64,000 nt of DNA from Shewanella psychromarinicola (GTDB lineage: Bacteria > Pseudomonadota > Gammaproteobacteria > Enterobacterales > Shewanellaceae): NCBI RefSeq assembly GCF_003855155.1, contig NZ_CP034073.1, positions 2,852,001 to 2,916,000 of the forward strand, read 5' to 3'. Each line of letters opens with the position of its first letter. Positions within the stretch are counted from its first letter, which is position 1. Below the pieces are notes generated by a model, which saw nothing but the letters and a program-made list of their open reading frames with translations, had not been told where the DNA came from and did no database searches. Below are positions 7,696-16,819 of the stretch, in pieces. A program made the position numbers and the translations under genes.

Positions 7696-8790
7696 TACCC
7701 ATGATCAATGAAGATGCTTGATTTTTTACCAATGAAGATCACCATACCCCTCATGAAAAACATCAAGTTGACCATCGAGCAAAAAATAGATCTTGAAGCC
7801 CTTCACGACGAGAGTCGAGATGGGCGTGTTCGTGATCGAATTAAAGCCGTTTTACTTCGCTCTGAAGGCTGGTCAACACCGATGATAGCTCAGGCCTTAC
7901 GACTGCATGAAACAAGTATCGTTAGGCATATTGATGATTACGTCAGTAAAAATAAGTTAGACCTGAAAATGGAGGTTCACGACCTTATTTGAGTGAAACA
8001 CAAACTGATGAGGTTATGGCTCACCTGATGTTAAACACTTATCGCTGCTCGTATGAAATCATTGAGTACATATGGAGAAACCATGGGCTGCGCTTCTCTA
8101 TTCCAGGTTTAAATAAATGGCTTCATCAGCATAACTTTAGCTACAAATACCCTAAAGGCGTCCCTCATAAGTTTGATGAAAAAAAGCAAGCCGATTTTAT
8201 TGAGCAGTACACTAAGTTAAAGTCTGAAGTAGTTGATGAGCCTATATTGTTTATGGATGCTATGCATCCAACTCAAGCGACAAAAGTAAGTTGTGGCTGG
8301 ATAAAAACAGGGCATGACAAAGCGATAGAAACAACGGGTAGTCGGACTCGATTAAATCTAGTTGGTGCAATTGATTTGAATGACTTAGCTGCCGCTCAAG
8401 TGAAGCGTTACGATAAAGTGAATGGTGAAACTATTCAGCATTTTTTCGAGGAGATAAGAGCGTATAACGGCAGTGATAAGCGAATTCATTTAATTTTAGA
8501 TGGTGCAGGTTATCACCGAGCACAAGTCGTAAAGAATAAAGCAAAAGAGCTTAATATTGGGCTTCATTACCTCCCGCCTTACAGCCCCAATTTAAACCCA
8601 ATAGAACGTTTGTGGAAGGTAATGAATGAGCATGTGAGAAATAACAAATATTTTGCAACGGCGAAAGAATTCAGGGATAAAATTGATGAACTTTTTAGTC
8701 AAACACTTCCCCTGATAGGTGATATTTTAGGGAGTAGAATTAATGACCATTTTCAGGTGTTAAAACATGCACCTTGAAGAATGATGGGTA
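7696..8790 (+). mobile_element. IS630-family element (copy 2), 1095 bp, TA target duplication
   Basis: The ends read TACCCATGATCAATGAAGAT on the left and, inward from the right, TACCCATCATTCTTCAAGG, with TA duplications at 7694-7695 and 8791-8792. The layout is the same as copy 1 at 2084-3182 but the proteins have clearly diverged, so the two are related elements rather than recent copies. It abuts, at its right end, a fragment of a third IS630-type transposase. Confidence 0.9.
7753..8777 (+). pseudogene. IS630-family transposase split by one frameshift
   Basis: The first frame starts MKNIKLTIEQKIDLEALHDE and contains the helix-turn-helix MIAQALRLHETSIVRHIDDY, then loses frame at the A-run 7966-7969 and stops at 7990-7992. 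The second frame, usable from TTG at 7989, holds the DDE domain: LFMDAMHPTQATK, HLILDGAGYHRAQ and NLNPIERLWKVMNEHVR. Adding one A restores NGGSRPYLSETQ, matching copy 1. This may be a real loss, or the A-run could allow programmed frameshifting. Apart from that single site the protein looks complete. Confidence 0.88.
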
Positions 8791-9105
8791 TATACAACGC
8801 ACACCCCCGGTTCTTTATACAAAGCTTATCCAGCAGAAGAAGCTCGGCGTATCTTGAAGAGAATTGAATTTCACTACACCCCAAAACATGCCAGTTGGTT
8901 GAATATGGTAGAAATTGAGATTGGCGTGATGAACAGGCAATGTTTGGATAGACGAATTGCCACTTGGGATGATCTACGACTTTCGCTTACGGCTTGGGAA
9001 ACAGCCAGAAATAGCGAGAATGCTCGTATTAAGTGGATGTTTGATGTAGATAACGCTCGGTTGAAACTCAACCGAGCTTATAAGCTTTTAAACAGTCAGA
9101 ATTAA
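8791..9105 (+). pseudogene. C-terminal fragment of another IS630-type transposase
   Basis: The frame reads THTPGSLYKAYPAEEARRIL, then KRIEFHYTPKHASWLNMVEI and ends with an ARIKWMF...LNRAYKLL tail. This is the last third of a different IS630 branch, with the catalytic Glu in the NMVEIE segment. The first two thirds are missing. Homology begins exactly at the right end of IS630 copy 2, so that insertion (perhaps with a deletion) created the boundary. Confidence 0.85.
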
Positions 9106-9693
9106 ATGGAATTAGTACTAGTGTGTTGACATTCAACGGGAATAAAACCCAGTCACCCAAGAGGGTTGGCGGATATTTAACCATTTCTCTAGTTTTTAGT
9201 TACCTTTATTGACTTGCAGGTAATGAATGATAGTCTTATATTGCCCATGTGTGGGATGCTAGCCAATATCTATGTAGCATCATTGTCTTCGTCTCATTCT
9301 CATCGCTCTTATAACAACGTTCATAAAAGTATCCATCATCATCCTATAAACTGCCAGGTTGATAGTCAGCTATATACGTTCGATAGTTCAGTAATGCTGG
9401 TTTGGTGTCAGCTGTTAAATGATGTGGCGTCACAAGTGAGCATCGTTAGACACAATCTTGGGTTAGAATCATGCGTTAGAAGAGCTCATCAAAATGCTTT
9501 GTGGATTTGAAATTGCTCTGGGTGATGTTTTAGAACCCATTCAAACGAAAAAACGGGATGACTCAGACGGACAAGAGTTTAGTCAATTGGCGTTTTGCTC
9601 AAGCGTAAAAATATTTAGCATTAGACAGAGTCCTATCTAATTAGAAAAGTCACACTAAATTAGATCTAGTACACCTAATAAGACATCTTTCAA
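9106..9693. other. Intergenic, repeat-derived; only a doubtful short frame
   Basis: GTTACCTTTATTGACTTGCA (from 9199) starts a 34-base block that matches 12122-12155 at 31 of 34 positions. There it lies in front of a REP-associated transposase remnant, so this is likely another remnant of the same element. A 98-codon frame at 9214-9510 has low-complexity His/Ser composition and no recognisable family; I do not call it a gene. A second open stretch near 9474-9640 (ALEELIKMLCGFEIALGDVL) was also not recognised. Confidence 0.45.
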
Positions 9694-11943
9694 CTAGATC
9701 CCTTTGGTGTACTGATTTGATATGGTGGGTTGTACCTGCTCCGTCAGCCTCTCAATTGCGGCTTGATCACCGGCAATCAATTTGCGTAATGCTTCGATAA
9801 AATCAGCTTTTGACCCATTGATCTGTGTGGATGTTTTAATATCTCGTAAATCCACCAACAGGCTAGTGAACTTGCCAGCCAAGTCACCGACAATATCCAA
9901 ATTCATAAAGTTATGATTATTGTATAAACTATTGTGCGACCCCTTTTGTTTATCAATAACAAAAGCATTGTCCTTCACATTGATGATTGATGCATGCTTA
10001 GCGCATTTCGGCAGGCACTGGTTATCTACTCTATCTTTTTTACAACCGGTGACTTGGTGGAAAAAACACTGGCGGCTGGTCATTAATAATGTGGGATGAT
10101 AAATGCTGTAATGTAGCTCGAAAGCTTCTGGGCATTTAATCGATCTGATTTGCTTTCGTGCGAGTTCGTTCGAGATAAAAGCGCCGCTACAATTAAAAGT
10201 CCGTTTTAGCGCTTCAAGACTAAACGAGTTACTCAGGTTGAGTTGAGGGCCGGCTATCCAGTCAATATTGGCGTTAAATGCCGCAAATCCGATACCAGTA
10301 TTATTAGCCACAATATGTTTAGGCTGCACAGCGTTGAGTAGGGCAACGGCTTGGGAGAAGTCATCGCCAATAAGGATTGATGGAAACCAAGGAGCCAGAT
10401 TTTGATTGTCGTTAAACAATTTAACCAGCCGATTAAAATGCTTGCCTATCTTTTCAGGTATTAGGTAATAGCAAATATCAGCGATTTCACCCAGTTCAAT
10501 GTCTTTGTCATTCGCAATCAATACCACCAGCTTTGCTGCGCGGTCTTCCTTTGAGCTGGCGTTAGATCCTAGAACAATACTGGGTACTTGAACGTCTTCA
10601 ATGAGTGGTTTGTCACCATTTAATTTGTGTTCAATTTGGCGTTTAAGTTCAGTTATCAACTTATACGACAGGTAGGTGCCATCAGTGAAACGTTCAAAAT
10701 CAAGTTGTTCAATCCGGTACTTATCATTATTTAAACTGCTGAAGCGTTTGGTTAATGTTGCTTGGTCAATCGAATGGGATGCCGGTTGTTTATGGGTGTC
10801 AACGCGAACTGAAAAGCGTAAGTCATCTGCAGTAACATCGACGTCAAGCTGACCATTTTCTTGGGTGATAAACGTAAACTTCAGCGGGATTTTATCTATG
10901 ACCATGCTGCTCGTTAGTTTATCTAGCGTCTGGATAATATCTGTTTTATCGTCGTAAATTTTCTGCTTCACAGCATCGATTTCGACTGGGCTTTTTGCAT
11001 TGGTAAGTTGGATAAAATAATCGTTACTATTGTCTCGCGGGTTATCAATAAACATATCTTTATTGATATTGTTATTGAGATAACCATCGGTAAAATCACG
11101 ATTAAAAACTTGATGTAAATTAATTTTTTCATCGACAAGTGGTTGGTTTTGGTAATATCGCTGTAATTGCTTACGCCAAGTATTTACCACAGTGTACACA
11201 TAATGAGGCTTCTTGATCCGACCTTCAATTTTGAGTGAATCTACTCCAGCCTCAGCAAGCTCAGTTAATTGGTGGTAAGAAGAGTTATCTTTCATGTTGA
11301 GTGGGAATTCTTTAGCCGCTTTTGCAGGTTGATAGGCGTCGCGGCAGGGTTGGCTACAACGTCCTCGGTTGCCTGAATTACCGCCATGAACGGAGCTGAT
11401 ATAGCAAAGCCCTGAGAAACTGATGCAGTTTGAACCGTGTACAAAAACCTCCGTCGCCATATTCAAGGCGTGCGACACTTGAGTTAGGTCGCGGATCTCT
11501 TCAAGGGTTAACTCGCGTGAAAGGTTGGTTCTGCTCGAGCCTAATTGATGTAAAAACTCGATTTGGCCACTATTATGAGTTGTGACCTGAGTCGAAGCAT
11601 GAATGTCTAAGCTCGGAAAGTAATGACCAAGAATGTAGAACAACCCCAAGTCTTGCACTATAACGCCGTCAATATCAGTATTCACGAGGCGGTTTAACAG
11701 CCGAAATAACGCCGGAACTTCCGTTTCAATAATGATGATATTCAGGGTGAGAAACATCTGACAATCGTGCTTGTGTGCTAATGCAAGTAGAGGGTTGAGC
11801 TCATCAAAGCTGACGTTTATCGCTCGGTTTCTTGCATTGAAGTTATCTAAGCCAAAATAAACCGCATCTGCGCCAGCAACAATGGCCGCTTTAATGGCTT
11901 CAACATCGCCGCCAGGGGCAAGTAGTTCGATTTTTTTATTCAC
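9694..11943 (-). CDS. Peptidase U32 family protein (RlhA/YdcP-like)
   Basis: This is a 749-residue cytoplasmic protein of the U32 collagenase-like family. It opens with the typical MNKKIELLAPGGDVEAIKAA and AGADAVYFGLDNFNAR TIM-barrel start, then HASTQVTTHN, and the conserved GNRGRCSQPCR cysteine motif, followed by LKIEGRIKKPHYVYTVV. More cysteines near the C-terminus (TSRQCFFHQVTGCKK, CLPKCAKH) suggest a metal or Fe-S site. E. coli RlhA, which hydroxylates C2501 of 23S rRNA with prephenate-dependent chemistry, has this architecture but is shorter (about 650 residues). RlhA function is therefore an inference. It appears to be transcribed alone. Confidence 0.85.
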   Translation of the reverse strand: MNKKIELLAPGGDVEAIKAAIVAGADAVYFGLDNFNARNRAINVSFDELNPLLALAHKHDCQMFLTLNIIIIETEVPALFRLLNRLVNTDIDGVIVQDLGLFYILGHYFPSLDIHASTQVTTHNSGQIEFLHQLGSSRTNLSRELTLEEIRDLTQVSHALNMATEVFVHGSNCISFSGLCYISSVHGGNSGNRGRCSQPCRDAYQPAKAAKEFPLNMKDNSSYHQLTELAEAGVDSLKIEGRIKKPHYVYTVVNTWRKQLQRYYQNQPLVDEKINLHQVFNRDFTDGYLNNNINKDMFIDNPRDNSNDYFIQLTNAKSPVEIDAVKQKIYDDKTDIIQTLDKLTSSMVIDKIPLKFTFITQENGQLDVDVTADDLRFSVRVDTHKQPASHSIDQATLTKRFSSLNNDKYRIEQLDFERFTDGTYLSYKLITELKRQIEHKLNGDKPLIEDVQVPSIVLGSNASSKEDRAAKLVVLIANDKDIELGEIADICYYLIPEKIGKHFNRLVKLFNDNQNLAPWFPSILIGDDFSQAVALLNAVQPKHIVANNTGIGFAAFNANIDWIAGPQLNLSNSFSLEALKRTFNCSGAFISNELARKQIRSIKCPEAFELHYSIYHPTLLMTSRQCFFHQVTGCKKDRVDNQCLPKCAKHASIINVKDNAFVIDKQKGSHNSLYNNHNFMNLDIVGDLAGKFTSLLVDLRDIKTSTQINGSKADFIEALRKLIAGDQAAIERLTEQVQPTISNQYTKGI

Positions 11944-12409
11944 TGAAAATAACTCGGGTTAACGAAAGGGGACTGCTTTTACAAGCGCGGCGTATTTTAC
12001 GGTGTGAGAAGCCGCATGTCTATGCGGCCACACAGATGGTGACCGCGATGGGTCAATCAAGTTGACATTATATTGCCAATCACAATCATTGGTGAATTTT
12101 TAATCACTGTTTTGGTTTTTTGTTACCTTTATTAACTTGCAGGCAATGAATGATGGCCAGACCAAGACAAACAGTCGTCAGTTTAGATGACTCGTCTTAT
12201 GATCACCTTTGTTCACATGTTATCCATAAACCGAGTGACCAGCCTTAGCGAAACCGCCAGCGTTAACAACTTCGGTGAAATAGTGCAGTGCTTTAAGAAC
12301 TCAGTGCATAACCAAAAGGAATGAAGTTAATCATTAATATTCATTTTTTTTATCATTTGAGCAAGCGTAAACTCTCAATATCAACTAAAAAATCGATATT
12401 TGAAACGAA
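11944..12409. other. Divergent intergenic between U32 gene and lrgA, with transposase remnant
   Basis: The first 60 bases serve as leader for the minus-strand U32 gene. The block at 12122-12155 is a second copy of the 9199-9232 sequence. The segment from about 12250 to 12409 must hold the lrgA promoter; no clear operator was seen. Confidence 0.5.
12153..12248 (+). pseudogene. REP-associated tyrosine transposase (RAYT), N-terminal stub
   Basis: The frame reads MARPRQTVVSLDD and then diverges to a stop after 31 codons. MARPRxTxxSLDD is the characteristic start of IS200-like REP-associated transposases in Shewanella and relatives. The HUH and tyrosine motifs are missing, so this is a dead 5-prime end. 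Confidence 0.6.
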
Positions 12410-12847
12410 ATGTTATCTCCATTAAATACCCATAGCGCCTTTTTGAAGGGCAAAATAACCTTAATCGTCCAAGTGAGTGGTCTATGTTTATTTGCTTGGC
12501 TATGTCAGTGGGCGGCTCACTCGGTTCATTCTGTTATTCCAGGAAGCGTTATTGGCTTAGGCGTATTATTGATATTATTATCTTGCCAATGGCTACCCGA
12601 AAAAGTCGTCAACCAAGGCTCGGCATGGTTAATTGGCGACTTACTTTTATTTTTCATTCCCCCCGTTGTCGCGGTTACCAAATATAAATCAATACTAGAA
12701 AACTATGGTGCTGAGTTGATTATGTGCATGTTACTGGCCAGTACCAGTGTGCTATTAGGTACGGCTGTTATCGTTGACAAGTTATTTAAGTTTGAACGTA
12801 AACAACGTCTAAACAACATTTCCTCACAGCGCTCACACCTTAAGTAA
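12410..12847 (+). CDS. lrgA: CidA/LrgA family holin-like protein
   Basis: This is a 145-residue inner-membrane protein with about four hydrophobic segments (roughly 18-38, 41-61, 70-92, 98-120). The family signatures are SVIPGSVIGLGVLLILL and a DLLLFFIPPVVAVTKY segment. LrgA/CidA proteins oligomerise like phage holins and are linked to murein hydrolase export or to pyruvate and overflow-metabolite transport. It forms a pair with the LrgB gene 35 bases downstream, the standard arrangement. Confidence 0.92.
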   Translation: MLSPLNTHSAFLKGKITLIVQVSGLCLFAWLCQWAAHSVHSVIPGSVIGLGVLLILLSCQWLPEKVVNQGSAWLIGDLLLFFIPPVVAVTKYKSILENYGAELIMCMLLASTSVLLGTAVIVDKLFKFERKQRLNNISSQRSHLK

Positions 12848-12882
12848 CCGCTCTTTCAAATTGAATTTAATGGGTAGCAACA

Positions 12883-13569
12883 ATGAACGATTCATTATTA
12901 GGCGCTTTGTGTTTATTACTCACATTGGCAGGATATTACCTCAGTAAGCGGCTTTATTTACGCCAACAACGGGTTTGGTTTGCCCCCATTATCATGGCCC
13001 CGACGATTATTTTGTTGACCGTGGTTATATTTCAAATTCCACTGGTCGATTACTTTCAATTTACCCATTGGCTGCCCGCTTTACTGGCACCTGCCACGAT
13101 TGCATTTGCGGTGCCCATTTATCGTGAACGGCTACTAATCAAACGTTATCCGTTAACGATAAGCCTTGGGGTAATGGCTGGGTTATGTTTAGGCGTTGGA
13201 TCCTCATGGTTGATTCTCCATTTCACCAATATGCCGTCAGCGCTTTCTCGTAGTTTAATCGTAAGATCGGTATCGACCCCGTTTGCCATTGAAGCAACAA
13301 GTGCATTTGGTGGCATACCGGAATTAACCGCAATGTTAGTCTTAGTCACAGGTATTATGGGAATGCTGATTTGTGAGCCCCTTTTTAAAGCGGCTAAGAT
13401 ACAAAGCAGCTTAGCGAGGGGGATTTCTTTAGGGGCATCTGCACATGGTGCTGGAGCGGCTAAAGCGAATCAAATTGGTCGGGAAGAAGGGGTTATCGCC
13501 AGCTTAACCATGATTTTTACCGGTATTGCCATGGTTATCACCGCGCCCTTATTTGCGTTACTGTTTTAG
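12883..13569 (+). CDS. lrgB: LrgB/CidB family membrane protein
   Basis: The 228-residue protein has six or seven hydrophobic helices and the LrgB family blocks: VPIYRERLLIKRYP, SVSTPFAIEATSAFGGIPEL, and near the end SLGASAHGAGAAKANQIG followed by EEGVIASLTMIFTGI. It partners LrgA, and in Bacillus and plants the pair or fusion moves pyruvate or glycolate. The length is usual for the family. No terminator is obvious after the stop. Confidence 0.94.
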   Translation: MNDSLLGALCLLLTLAGYYLSKRLYLRQQRVWFAPIIMAPTIILLTVVIFQIPLVDYFQFTHWLPALLAPATIAFAVPIYRERLLIKRYPLTISLGVMAGLCLGVGSSWLILHFTNMPSALSRSLIVRSVSTPFAIEATSAFGGIPELTAMLVLVTGIMGMLICEPLFKAAKIQSSLARGISLGASAHGAGAAKANQIGREEGVIASLTMIFTGIAMVITAPLFALLF

Positions 13570-14328
13570 CTCACCTCAGAGCGGTTTAAGCCATTGCTGT
13601 GAGTGGCGCTGTCTAAAAATTTATATATTAAAACAAGAGTGGGGAATTGATTGGTCCATTCGTCGCTATTAGGTCCCATTACACATTGATTGTGGATTCT
13701 ATTGCTAAACAGGCCATACAACGCGAACAGCTATAACAGAAAAAAGTTGATGGGTTCGCTTGTCCTGATTTAACAATGGATCACCCATTGTTGAGCTTTC
13801 TTCTCGCTTGGCAAAACACCTTGTGTCTGCTGGGGGTAAACTGCGAAATAAACCTTCGCGTCTTCAAATCAGTAAAGTCATTACCATTGTGTTATTTTAT
13901 CGCTCCGCTAAGCACTATTACGGCTAATTTTTGCCGTTACTCCACCAAAGAATGTCCTGAATTCTTCTATACCGTCAGATATTGCTTACCCGCTGCTGAA
14001 TCGGCTTTAATCTGCCATGATACGTTGATTAAAATCAAACGTTCTATGCTATGTATGTCTGCATTTTTCATCAATACCCATGCTTAGTCGACAGTAAAAG
14101 TTATTAACACATGAAGACGCCTTGTGAGCAAAAGAATGGCAAGTTTGATATGGAACTGGTGAAATATTCTGATTTTGCTTATTTACCTCATCTTTTAACT
14201 CGATGAGAGGTTAAGTAAATTATCTGACAATGAGCCCAAATCGTTTCAGACTTAATACTACTCTGATGTATGCTTCGCACTTCGCTTGACAATACGTTGT
14301 GCGTTAAAATCAAAAAAGGATCCATTTG
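13570..14328. other. Intergenic, mostly featureless, with dispersed repeat copy A
   Basis: No convincing gene was found in 759 bases. A 103-codon frame at 13776-14087 has no recognisable family and unusual composition, so I leave it out. The last part (14103-14219) is one copy of an intergenic repeat also found at 43770-43874 and 55727-55850. Confidence 0.5.
14103..14219. repeat. Dispersed intergenic repeat, copy A
   Basis: The copy contains ATTAACACAT, then ATGGCAAGTTTGATAT (14136-14151), then TTTACCTCATC (14182-14192) facing GATGAGAGGTTAAGTAAA, which can form a hairpin. The same order of blocks is present in copies B and C. Confidence 0.65.
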
Positions 14329-14455
14329 ATGTGGTTACAACGAGAATTGACTCTTAAGACACAGCGGCGAGGATTTCATTTAATTACCGACGAAGTGATC
14401 ACAAAGCTGCCCGAGCTGAGATCCATAAATGTTGGATTATTACATGTGTTTATTC
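14329..14455 (+). pseudogene. yjbQ: yjbQ-family gene, 5-prime segment (split by IS66)
   Basis: YjbQ/UPF0047 proteins are small cytoplasmic enzymes with reported weak thiamine-phosphate synthase activity. This segment begins MWLQRELTLKTQRRGFHLIT and continues DEVITKLPELRSINVGLLHV, a standard family start, after an AAGGA ribosome site. The frame is cut after Val-Phe-Ile by an IS66 element. Joined to 16820-17112, it gives a continuous 139-residue protein with the expected [20 protein letters not shown] centre. Read into the IS, it would add eleven wrong residues and stop. Confidence 0.9.
14448..14455. repeat. 8-bp target duplication of IS66 (left copy)
   Basis: GTTTATTC here is repeated exactly at 16812-16819. 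An 8-bp duplication is characteristic of IS66. Confidence 0.95.
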
Positions 14456-14536
14456 GTAAGCGCTCAATTAACCGCACATACCAATAATCTTCAAATGTGA
14501 CATGATTATTTCCTAACTAAATCTAGGAAAACAATC

Positions 14537-14839
14537 ATGTCAAAAAACGATAAAATACAATACTGGCAACGCATTTTTCAGCAGCAAACTGAAAGTAAAT
14601 TAACCAAAGCTGAATTTTGTAAAACCAATGACTTAACCCTATCTACATTTTATGCGTGGACTAAAAAACTTAACCCGCATTCGTCATCAACTAAGCAAAA
14701 AGTGGTGCCGCTGATTTTTCCTGAAATTAAACCTGACCAGCCACTCACGCTGGCATTGCCCAACGGCTATCTGTTTTCTTTTCCAGCCTCATTAGCGCCA
14801 AGCAAATTACAACAATTTTTACGCGTGCTATCAGCATGA
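14537..14839 (+). CDS. tnpA: IS66 accessory protein TnpA
   Basis: This 100-residue protein is the first gene of the IS66 element. It starts MSKNDKIQYWQRIFQQQTES and includes the helix-turn-helix-like LTKAEFCKTNDLTLSTFYAW, followed by a basic stretch. Proteins of this type are needed for IS66 transposition along with TnpB. Its stop overlaps the tnpB start by four bases (ATGA), indicating coupled translation. Confidence 0.93.
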   Translation: MSKNDKIQYWQRIFQQQTESKLTKAEFCKTNDLTLSTFYAWTKKLNPHSSSTKQKVVPLIFPEIKPDQPLTLALPNGYLFSFPASLAPSKLQQFLRVLSA

Positions 14840-15186
14840 CACCACATAAGCAGATCTATCTTGTTACCGGCCATACCGACATGCGTAAAGCCATTGATGG
14901 CTTATCTTTAATCGTCAGTGATGTATTGGAAATGGATCCGTTGAATCAAGCCTGGTTTATTTTTTGTAATCGCCACCGGGACAAAATTAAGATTTTATTT
15001 TGGGATACTAATGGTTTTTGGCTTTACTATCGGCGGCTAGAAAAAGGTCGCTTTAAGTGGCCTGGCGCTAACGACGAACAAGACGCGCTGACAATCAACC
15101 AGCATCAGCTAAATTGGTTACTATCAGGCTTATCGTTAGAAGTATCCCATGGGCATAAACCCTTAAATGGCCTGACAGTGAGGTGA
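14836..15186 (+). CDS. tnpB: IS66 Orf2-like protein TnpB
   Basis: The 116-residue protein is the standard second IS66 gene. It contains the family hallmark TDMRKAIDGLSLIV near residue 14, KIKILFWDTNGFWLYYRRLE in the middle and GRFKWPG. Its exact biochemical role in transposition is unknown. It is translationally coupled to tnpA and followed by an 84-base gap before tnpC. Confidence 0.95.
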   Translation: MTPHKQIYLVTGHTDMRKAIDGLSLIVSDVLEMDPLNQAWFIFCNRHRDKIKILFWDTNGFWLYYRRLEKGRFKWPGANDEQDALTINQHQLNWLLSGLSLEVSHGHKPLNGLTVR

Positions 15187-15270
15187 TCATCACTGGATCG
15201 CTAAATAGCGGTTGCATGATCAAATACAGCAGGCAAACTAGCGCTATCTATTGGTCTTGAACGCTAATTA

Positions 15271-16776
15271 ATGACAACTGAACAGCCTGATAATATTGAA
15301 CAACTAAAAAAAATGCTGGCAATGTTGCAGCATGAAAATCAGGTGCTCAATGCTAAAAATAAAGACTTGGAAAACCGCCTTAATATCGCTTTGGAACAAT
15401 TGCAACTCAACCGCAATAAGCAGTTTGGTCAACGCAGTGAGAAAATGCCGAAAGGCACATTCAATGAAGCTGAGCAGGATCAATCCACAAATAAAAATGA
15501 AAATAAACAACAAGGTAAAACGGGTCGAAAACGATTACCTGAGCACCTTGAACGTGAAGAAAGATCTTATACTCTTGACAGCCCTATGTGCGATTGCTGT
15601 GGTCATGTGATGCGTGAATGCGGTGTGCAAGAAAGCGAACAAGTCAACATTATTCCAGAGAAGATCAGCGTCATTAAGCACAGGCAAACCAAGTATGCTT
15701 GCCGTGAATGTGAAACAACATCAACCAGTACCTCTGTCATTACCGCGCCTAAGCCTGCACAGCCGATCCCCCAGAGTATCGCCAGCCCTGAAGCGCTTGC
15801 GGCTGTGGTGACCGCCAAATACTGTGATGCCCTACCGCTTTATCGGTTAACCGACATATTTGCCCGTGGCGGTTTAAATATTAGCCGCGCTACACTGGCC
15901 AATTGGTGCATAGCCAGTGCCGAATTAGTTAGGCCGTTAATTGCTGCGATGAAAGCTAATCTACTCGCTCAATCAACGCTGTGCGCAGATGAAACAACGG
16001 TGCAAGTATTGGATGAACCAGATAGAAAAGCAGCAACTAAATCCTATATGTGGGTCTATCGCAGCAATGAATTTAGCGATAACCCTGTTGTTATTTATGA
16101 TTATCAACCGAGTCGTGCACGCAGTTGCCCAGAAGCATTTCTAGCAGATTATGCCGGATATTTACAATGTGATGGTTACAGTGTTTACGACAATATAGAA
16201 GGAATAATGCCAGTCGGGTGCTGGGCACACGCCAGACGCAAATTCCACGATGCCTTAGCGGTGCAACCGAAGAAAACCGGCAAAGCAACAGTCGGTATCA
16301 ATTATATTCAAAAACTGTATGCAATAGAAAAGCGGGCAAAAACATTACCGCCCGATAAGCGAAAATCACTCCGGCAGGAAAAGGCTGAGCCAATCTTAAC
16401 ATCGTTGCATGAATGGTTAGAAAAAAGCGAGAAAACAGTCCTGCCCAAAAGTAAAATTGGGGTAGCAATCAAGTACACATTGAATCAGTGGGAAAAACTG
16501 AGGCGTTACCTTGAATCAGGTGAATTAGGCATTGATAATAATGTCACTGAACGCGATATCAGGCCGTTTACGACGGGGCGGAAAAACTGGATGTTCTGCC
16601 AATCGGTAAATGGTGCAAAAGCCAGTGCTGCACTTTATAGCTTGGTGATGACTTGCCGTGCCAACGATATTAACCCGTACTTTTACTTCCAAAAACTTTT
16701 CACGGAACTGCCACAACGGGATAAATTTGCTGATTTAAGTGATTTATTACCTTGGCATGCCGATCTAAAAGCTTGA
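15271..16776 (+). CDS. tnpC: IS66 transposase TnpC
   Basis: The 501-residue DDE transposase has an N-terminal coiled coil with a leucine-rich repeat (LKKMLAMLQHENQVLNAKNK), a zinc-binding motif (CDCCGHVM and CRECE), then the DDE core: LCADETTVQVL (Asp), LQCDGYSVYDNI (Asp), and DNNVTERDIRPFTTGRKNWM with the catalytic Glu. The IS66 C-terminal tail (NDINPYFYFQKLFTELPQ and LLPWH) is present. No lesion was found. Confidence 0.97.
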   Translation: MTTEQPDNIEQLKKMLAMLQHENQVLNAKNKDLENRLNIALEQLQLNRNKQFGQRSEKMPKGTFNEAEQDQSTNKNENKQQGKTGRKRLPEHLEREERSYTLDSPMCDCCGHVMRECGVQESEQVNIIPEKISVIKHRQTKYACRECETTSTSTSVITAPKPAQPIPQSIASPEALAAVVTAKYCDALPLYRLTDIFARGGLNISRATLANWCIASAELVRPLIAAMKANLLAQSTLCADETTVQVLDEPDRKAATKSYMWVYRSNEFSDNPVVIYDYQPSRARSCPEAFLADYAGYLQCDGYSVYDNIEGIMPVGCWAHARRKFHDALAVQPKKTGKATVGINYIQKLYAIEKRAKTLPPDKRKSLRQEKAEPILTSLHEWLEKSEKTVLPKSKIGVAIKYTLNQWEKLRRYLESGELGIDNNVTERDIRPFTTGRKNWMFCQSVNGAKASAALYSLVMTCRANDINPYFYFQKLFTELPQRDKFADLSDLLPWHADLKA

Positions 16777-16819
16777 TGATATCGGGCTCCACCGCTTAAT
16801 TGACCGCTTACGTTTATTC

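Larger units (their letters stand above)
14456..16811 (+). mobile_element. IS66-family element, 2356 bp, complete, inserted in yjbQ
   Basis: The ends carry the IS66 signature GTAAGCG: GTAAGCGCTCAATTAACCGC on the left and, inward from the right, GTAAGCGGTCAATTAAGCGG. Exact 8-bp duplications flank it. All three IS66 genes (tnpA, tnpB, tnpC) are uninterrupted, so the element may be mobile. The intact flanking halves of yjbQ imply a recent arrival. Confidence 0.96.

Noticed and set aside
7966..7992. Programmed frameshifting in the IS630 copy 2 transposase
   Set aside because: The A-run is only four bases and the sister copy has an uninterrupted frame at this point, so simple loss is more likely; not excluded.
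9214..9510. 98-codon open frame after the IS630 fragment
   Set aside because: It begins inside a repeated noncoding leader and shows no family features.
13776..14087. 103-codon open frame between lrgB and yjbQ
   Set aside because: Composition is odd (many Cys, Leu and Phe), no ribosome site is convincing and no family was recognised.
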